Source of the DNA: DATACQ01 sp036555515
Lineage (GTDB): Bacteria > Desulfobacterota > Binatia > UBA9968
Assembly: GCA_036555515.1 (NCBI GenBank)
Contig: DATBLC010000172.1
Location: 23,035 to 87,034, forward strand
Length of the DNA: 64,000 bases
Reading direction: 5' to 3'
In this document: piece after piece, positions 59,946-64,000 of the stretch
Numbering within the stretch: the first letter of the stretch is position 1
How the letters are laid out: each line of letters begins with the position of its first letter
Made by a program: the position numbers and the translations under genes
The notes under the pieces: generated by a model
Database searches by the model: none
Told to the model about the DNA's origin: nothing
Seen by the model: only the letters and a program-made list of their open reading frames with translations

Positions 59946-62324
59946 TCAATTGGCTTTGCGAATGCGACACCCCTGCGAGCGGTGCGCGACCGCGCCGCTG
60001 ATCGGGTCACGTTGCCCGCCTGATAGAATGAGATTGACGTTGGCGCCGAGTGACGTGAGTGGATCGTAACCGGGGAGCCCGAGTGGCTCACATCCTTGCC
60101 ACCACCCATGCTGAGTGGCGGCAACTTCGCGGTGAATGAACTTATTCAATTTTGCCTTGAGCCGGACTTCACCGTACCTCGTTTCCAGAATCACCCAATC
60201 GTTTTCCTCAATGCCCAGTGCACTCGCGGTTGACGGATTTATCTCAACAAACGGTTCGCGCGCCTGTTTTCTGAGCCGTGGGATGTTGCGGTGTTGCTGG
60301 TCGCAGAACTGTACTAGCCTGAAAGACGTCAGGATCAACGGGTAGTCGTTCGATGTACCGGGCCGATGGTCGACGCTTTCAGCTGGCATGGGCATCCCAG
60401 GAAGCGGCGGGTATCCGCCTTGAGCGAGTCTAGTCGAAAAGATTTCAATCTTGCGCGTCGGAGTGGGAAAACCCCGCGGCCGGCCGATCTGATCATCGAA
60501 CTCGGCATGCTTGCGATAGCGGGTTTGAGTCGGAGCGCGGATGCCCATCGGTTGTTCGCGCAACTTTTCAACGGTCAGTCCCGACGGCGCTAAATGATAG
60601 TTCATTGCGGCATCGGCGTCGCCATCGAAAAAGTGTTCCTTCAAGCCGAGGCGCATGGCCAGGTCAAAAACAATTTCCAGATCGGCGCGGGATTCATGCA
60701 GCGGCGGGACCACCGCCGGTCGAAGCTGCGCCCAAGTGGCGGTATCTTGCGCGGTGGGAAAACTGGTCATGAGGCCTTCGCGCTCCCAGCAGGTGGACGC
60801 AGGCAGCAGAAGGTCGGCAAAAACAGCGCTTGGGTTGGCGAAGATATCCACCTGCGCATAGAAGTCCAGAGCCTTCAGGGCCGCTTCGCCGTGGGCGGCA
60901 TCCGCATGGGCGAGGAGCAGATCGCCGCCGAAGCTGAGCAGCGCCTTCACTGGATAGGGCTCGCCTGTCAGAATCGCACGGTAAAAATGAGCCGCTTGCA
61001 CCCGGCCTGAGTCGCCGGGCGAACCCAGGGGATACTCGGGGTAGCCAAGCCGTCGTGCCACAATCTGTTTGGGCAAGAGTTGCTGGCCTGTGATGGGACG
61101 GACGGGCGTGTTAGCGAAAATAACATTGCTGCCGCGCTCATCGAATTGCCCAGTTAGCGCATAGAGCGTGCACAGAGCGCGGTTGGTTTGTGTGGCGTCG
61201 CTGTGTAATTCAATCCCTACCCAGCTGTAATAGCAGGATGGTTTTTCCGCGGCGAACATGCGCGCCGCGCGGCGAACATCTCGGGCGGGCACCCAGGTGA
61301 GATTTTCCGCTCGCTCAGGCGCGTAATGTTCGGCGATCTCCATGAGACGATGCAACGCCGGCCGGCAGGTAACCACACTGCGGTCTTTCAAGGCTACCGC
61401 ATGAGCGCCTGAGAGGGCAGGCGTTATTCCGTCGCGCGCATAACCTTGATCGGCGCGATAGCTCACAAGATCGTTGCCGCGCTCATCCCAAACAAAGAAA
61501 CTCTCAGAGTCTCCCGCCGCAAAAATATCACGGGCCGTGAGGAGCTGTTGGTTGTCGTCTCTTACGAGAAAAGACCCGTTGGTCCATTCGCGCACAAAGG
61601 CGTCGTCGAAGAGTTTCTCCTCCAGCAGGACGTGAATCATGCTCAGCGCGAGAACGCCATCTCTGCCGGGGCGAACCTGGAGCCAAAGGTCGGCTCCATC
61701 GACCATGTTCGTTTTCCGCGGATCGATAATGATGAGTTTCGCGCCGCGCGCTTTAGCCTTATTGATTCGAGTGGCGGCGGCGGGCCACGAGGCGTGAGGG
61801 TTGAAGCCCCAAAGAACGATACAACGGGAATTGTCGTAGTCGGGAGGTGGAGTCGCGACGCCATAGGTATAGTGCGATGCCCACTCGCGGTGCCAGTTGC
61901 ATATATATAAGGGGGCCATGAGATTGGGACTGCCGAAGGCGTTGGCGAGGCGCTCCAGCCAGCGCGCTGCATCGGAAATACCACTGGCCGAAGGAGTTCC
62001 CATGCCGAACACTATGGCCTCGGGGCCATACTTCGCTTTCACGTCTAACAGCCGGGAGACGATGAATCCCATCGCCTCATCCCACGAGATTCGCACCCAA
62101 CCCGGATCCTTTTCCCCTTTGGGGCGGGTGCGCTTCATGGGATATTGAAGGCGGTCTGGAGAGTAAATGATCTCCGGCGCGGCCGTGCCCTTGACGCAAA
62201 TGCAACCGTTGGGATGCGCCGGGTCCGCGTTTACTCTAGTGAGCACACCGCCATCGACGGTCGCCACGACGCCGCAACGCGAAATGCACATGGCGCAGTA
62301 GGTGTGATGATGTTCGATGGCCAT
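59946..62324 (-). CDS. Molybdopterin-dependent oxidoreductase (DMSO reductase family)
   Basis: About 792 residues from ATG 62324. The N-terminus binds a [4Fe-4S] cluster through C10, C13, C17 and C43 (TYCAMCISRC ... NGCICVKG), and the MGD-binding domains follow. The segment APLYICNWHREWASHYTYG occupies the place of the Mo ligand loop, so the Cys in YICNW is a candidate ligand. The C-terminus has ENDWVILETRYGEVRLKAKLNKFIHREVAATQHGWW (MopB C-terminal barrel). No ferredoxin or membrane subunit is adjacent. The reaction is unknown. Confidence 0.88.
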   Translation of the reverse strand: MAIEHHHTYCAMCISRCGVVATVDGGVLTRVNADPAHPNGCICVKGTAAPEIIYSPDRLQYPMKRTRPKGEKDPGWVRISWDEAMGFIVSRLLDVKAKYGPEAIVFGMGTPSASGISDAARWLERLANAFGSPNLMAPLYICNWHREWASHYTYGVATPPPDYDNSRCIVLWGFNPHASWPAAATRINKAKARGAKLIIIDPRKTNMVDGADLWLQVRPGRDGVLALSMIHVLLEEKLFDDAFVREWTNGSFLVRDDNQQLLTARDIFAAGDSESFFVWDERGNDLVSYRADQGYARDGITPALSGAHAVALKDRSVVTCRPALHRLMEIAEHYAPERAENLTWVPARDVRRAARMFAAEKPSCYYSWVGIELHSDATQTNRALCTLYALTGQFDERGSNVIFANTPVRPITGQQLLPKQIVARRLGYPEYPLGSPGDSGRVQAAHFYRAILTGEPYPVKALLSFGGDLLLAHADAAHGEAALKALDFYAQVDIFANPSAVFADLLLPASTCWEREGLMTSFPTAQDTATWAQLRPAVVPPLHESRADLEIVFDLAMRLGLKEHFFDGDADAAMNYHLAPSGLTVEKLREQPMGIRAPTQTRYRKHAEFDDQIGRPRGFPTPTRKIEIFSTRLAQGGYPPLPGMPMPAESVDHRPGTSNDYPLILTSFRLVQFCDQQHRNIPRLRKQAREPFVEINPSTASALGIEENDWVILETRYGEVRLKAKLNKFIHREVAATQHGWWQGCEPLGLPGYDPLTSLGANVNLILSGGQRDPISGAVAHRSQGCRIRKAN

Positions 62325-62462
62325 TAAAATGTCTCGTCCCGGTTGGCAGTGCGCGGAGCCTACGCGGTCCGAGTTAGTCAATGCCGCGTCCGACGGAAGG
62401 CTCGCTATGGCCCGGATTCTCAGCGAGGTGGGCGACCAGGAGACGGTCGCGCCAGCGGCTCG

Positions 62463-62867
62463 TCACTTGGTGCCGAGCCAGCCGTGCTCGGATAGGTCGA
62501 TGGTCACGCCGTCTGGCCCCGTAAATTTGACTTCGACGTTGCCCCGCTTGGCCATCTCTTCCGTTCCTGGATACGGACGGTGCACCGCGCCCGCCTTTTC
62601 GATTCGCGCCCTGGCCTCCGCCATGTCCTCTATTTCGATGCCAAAGTGGTGAAGACCGGTGTATCTGAGCGTGCCCTCGGTGGTGGCGGGATCGTCGTAT
62701 TTGAATTTCAGGATCGCGAGGTTTACGTGACCATCGCTGAGGTAGTAACCCTCGGAGGTTGGGGAGTTCACTTTACCCACCTCCTTTAAGCCGAGGCCGT
62801 CGATGTAGAACCGTTTCGTGGCTTCCAAGTCGCGCGTAGCGATCGCAATGTGCCGAATTCGTGACAT
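62463..62867 (-). CDS. VOC family protein (glyoxalase/dioxygenase superfamily)
   Basis: A 134-residue vicinal-oxygen-chelate protein: RIRHIAIATRDLEATKRFYIDGLGLKEVGKV, LRYTGLHHFGIEIEDMAEARARIEKAG and GNVEVKFTGPDGVTIDLSEHGWLGT. Metal ligands His (HIAIAT), His (LHHFGI) and Glu/Asp are in place. Its substrate is unknown; context suggests ring cleavage or glyoxalase chemistry, by inference. Confidence 0.88.
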   Translation of the reverse strand: MSRIRHIAIATRDLEATKRFYIDGLGLKEVGKVNSPTSEGYYLSDGHVNLAILKFKYDDPATTEGTLRYTGLHHFGIEIEDMAEARARIEKAGAVHRPYPGTEEMAKRGNVEVKFTGPDGVTIDLSEHGWLGTK

Positions 62868-62945
62868 TGTCTACCTCCCTGTGCTGTGCACTCTCTTCGT
62901 GCGAACGAAGCGACGCCCCGGCCTTGGCGGATATTCAGGACGGTA

Positions 62946-63716
62946 TCACTGGTTTCGGGTGGCCGCTCGCTTCTGGTAGTTCCAGATGCCGTCGCGGCGC
63001 GGCGGACGGCCCTTTAAGACATCTTTGAAGTGCGGGTGCTCGTACAGCGGCGTACGGTTCGACATCTCGTCGACAAGAGCGGCGGGCAGGCTGCTGTATT
63101 CCTTGCCCTCCGCGCAGTAAGCGAGGTAGTTCATCCGCGCCTGCTCTTCCAAATGCGCCATGTCCATCACCGCCTCAGAGAGGTTCTTTCCGGTCGTCAC
63201 GGCGCCATGGCCCAGCAGCAGCATCGCCGGATTGTCACCCAGCAGGCTTGCCACTTCCATGCCCTCGGCGTCGCTCTGGATGGTTTTGACGTGAGGGTAG
63301 ATTGGCAGTTTACGGCGCACCAACTGCGCGCCTTCTTGGCACATCGGTTTCAGCGTGCCGGTGAGAATGCTCATGAGGATCGTATAGCGCGGGTGAACAT
63401 GCACCACCGCGTGGACCTGCGGATGCGTTTTGTAGATGCAGGCATGGATCTTTACTTCGGAGCACTGTGTCAGTCCCGGACGCCCCGCGACGAGGAATCC
63501 CTCGGTATCGCACATGACCATGTCGTCCGGTTCCATGACTGCCAAAGCATCGAACTCGTACTCGCGGCCCTTGACGAAGAAGTGGTTAGGCTCCGACGGA
63601 ACACGCATGCTCGCGTGCCCGAGGCCCGCGGTCATGCCGGTCGCAAGTCCCAGGTTGGCGAGCACGCGGTTCGCCGCCGCGACCTCACGCTTTACGTCTT
63701 CCAATTCTGAGCTCAT
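62946..63716 (-). CDS. Class II aldolase/adducin family protein
   Basis: A 256-residue protein: LGLATGMTAGLGHASMRVPSEPNHFFVKG, then VHAVVHVHPRYTILMSILTG (His pair of the zinc site) and NPAMLLLGHGAVTTGKNLSEAVMDMAHLEEQARMNYLA (third His). This is a zinc aldolase fold like FucA/AraD. The substrate is a phosphorylated or 2-oxo sugar acid in known members. First of the four small-molecule genes on this strand. Confidence 0.9.
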   Translation of the reverse strand: MSSELEDVKREVAAANRVLANLGLATGMTAGLGHASMRVPSEPNHFFVKGREYEFDALAVMEPDDMVMCDTEGFLVAGRPGLTQCSEVKIHACIYKTHPQVHAVVHVHPRYTILMSILTGTLKPMCQEGAQLVRRKLPIYPHVKTIQSDAEGMEVASLLGDNPAMLLLGHGAVTTGKNLSEAVMDMAHLEEQARMNYLAYCAEGKEYSSLPAALVDEMSNRTPLYEHPHFKDVLKGRPPRRDGIWNYQKRAATRNQ

Positions 63717-63770
63717 CTTTAGCCGCTCCTTATTATAAGTTTTCCCGGCGTGCGCAAATTTTAAGAAACC

Positions 63771-63848
63771 TCACCCCGGAGGCGCCGAGGGGGCAGAGTA
63801 AATAATGGTTGATTAAAGATTACTCCGAACTCTGCGTACTCCGTGTTA
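63771..63848. repeat. Degenerate 'CACC-CGGAGGCGC-GAGG' repeat
   Basis: CTCACCCCGGAGGCGCCGAG ... ACTCTGCGTACTCCGTGT is the same type as the inverted sequence at 41478-41554. Nearby 63921-63945 reads CGCCAAGGCGCAAAGGCGCT, a related motif common in intergenic DNA. No gene is seen after 63716. Confidence 0.5.
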
Positions 63849-64000
63849 CTATAGTTCAAAATTTGCGAGGCCTGCGCAAATAATCTGAAAGCTGAATGTA
63901 ATCGGAGTCGGGAATTCCTCCCGCCAAGGCGCAAAGGCGCTAAGGTTATGGGGAAAGAATAAAAACTCTCACAAATGATTTTCACTCTCAATCTCCGACC

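Noticed and set aside
59946..62324. Selenocysteine in the molybdoenzyme
   Set aside because: The frame has no internal TGA and the candidate ligand is a normal Cys.

Overview
The window looks like part of the chromosome of a Gram-negative, GC-rich, uncultured bacterium. It encodes an outer-membrane assembly factor (BamA), a Lol lipoprotein-release system, a meso-DAP peptidoglycan recycling set, LL-diaminopimelate aminotransferase (DapL) and a SUF iron-sulfur system. The gene orders bamA-lolD-lolC/E-lysS and ffh-rpsP-khpA-rimM-trmD-rplS, two DUF507 genes and a DUF502 gene recall Deltaproteobacteria-like lineages (Desulfobacterota, Binatota and relatives). The catabolic genes (CoA transferase, LLM flavin oxidoreductase, orphan solute-binding proteins, DUF6282) suggest a soil or sediment heterotroph. 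This placement is inference; no rRNA gene is present.

Layout. 1-5.8 kb (minus): envelope biogenesis (bamA partial, lolD, lolC/E), lysS, metF. 5.9-12.2 kb: a truncated haemoglobin and a SUF cluster (DUF59, sufT, sufU, sufS, sufD, sufC, Rrf2 regulator, with an A-type carrier divergent). No sufB lies among them. 12.3-20.3 kb: oxidoreductase, rsmD-coaD-aminotransferase, Nudix, initiator tRNA, NYN protein, dapL-folK. 20.4-24.1 kb: mpl, a serine hydrolase and ldcA, a coherent murein-recycling unit. 24.3-34.1 kb: two DUF507 genes, groES-groEL, the ffh-to-rplS translation operon with a fused TrmD, bactofilin, rarA, DUF502.

34.1-41.6 kb is the most accessory-looking part. It holds a phospholipase D-like gene with two compensating frameshifts, a ten-helix membrane protein ending in a nucleoside-deoxyribosyltransferase-like domain, a Y1/REP-type transposase, a pair of direct repeats that look like transposase tails, and three small lipoprotein genes. 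41.6-64 kb holds enzymes: oligopeptidase B, a phosphodiesterase-like protein, an alpha/beta hydrolase, an ACT protein, a CoA-transferase/MaoC/LLM/CMD operon, two solute-binding proteins without transporter partners, RidA, DUF6282, an ArnT-like glycosyltransferase, DoxX plus aldo/keto reductase, a cupin, a molybdopterin oxidoreductase, a VOC protein and a class II aldolase.

Intergenic DNA is unusually rich in small repeats: GTTCAAN heptad hairpins, GTTCCANNN nine-mer hairpins, three copies of a palindromic element with ends TTGAACCCGGATTCCGCAG, two other elements with terminal inverted repeats and no genes, and imperfect repeats of the 'gcagagacgctgagagc' type. The main candidates for something new are the membrane/deoxyribosyltransferase-like protein in its transposase setting, the palindromic element family, and the SUF operon without sufB.
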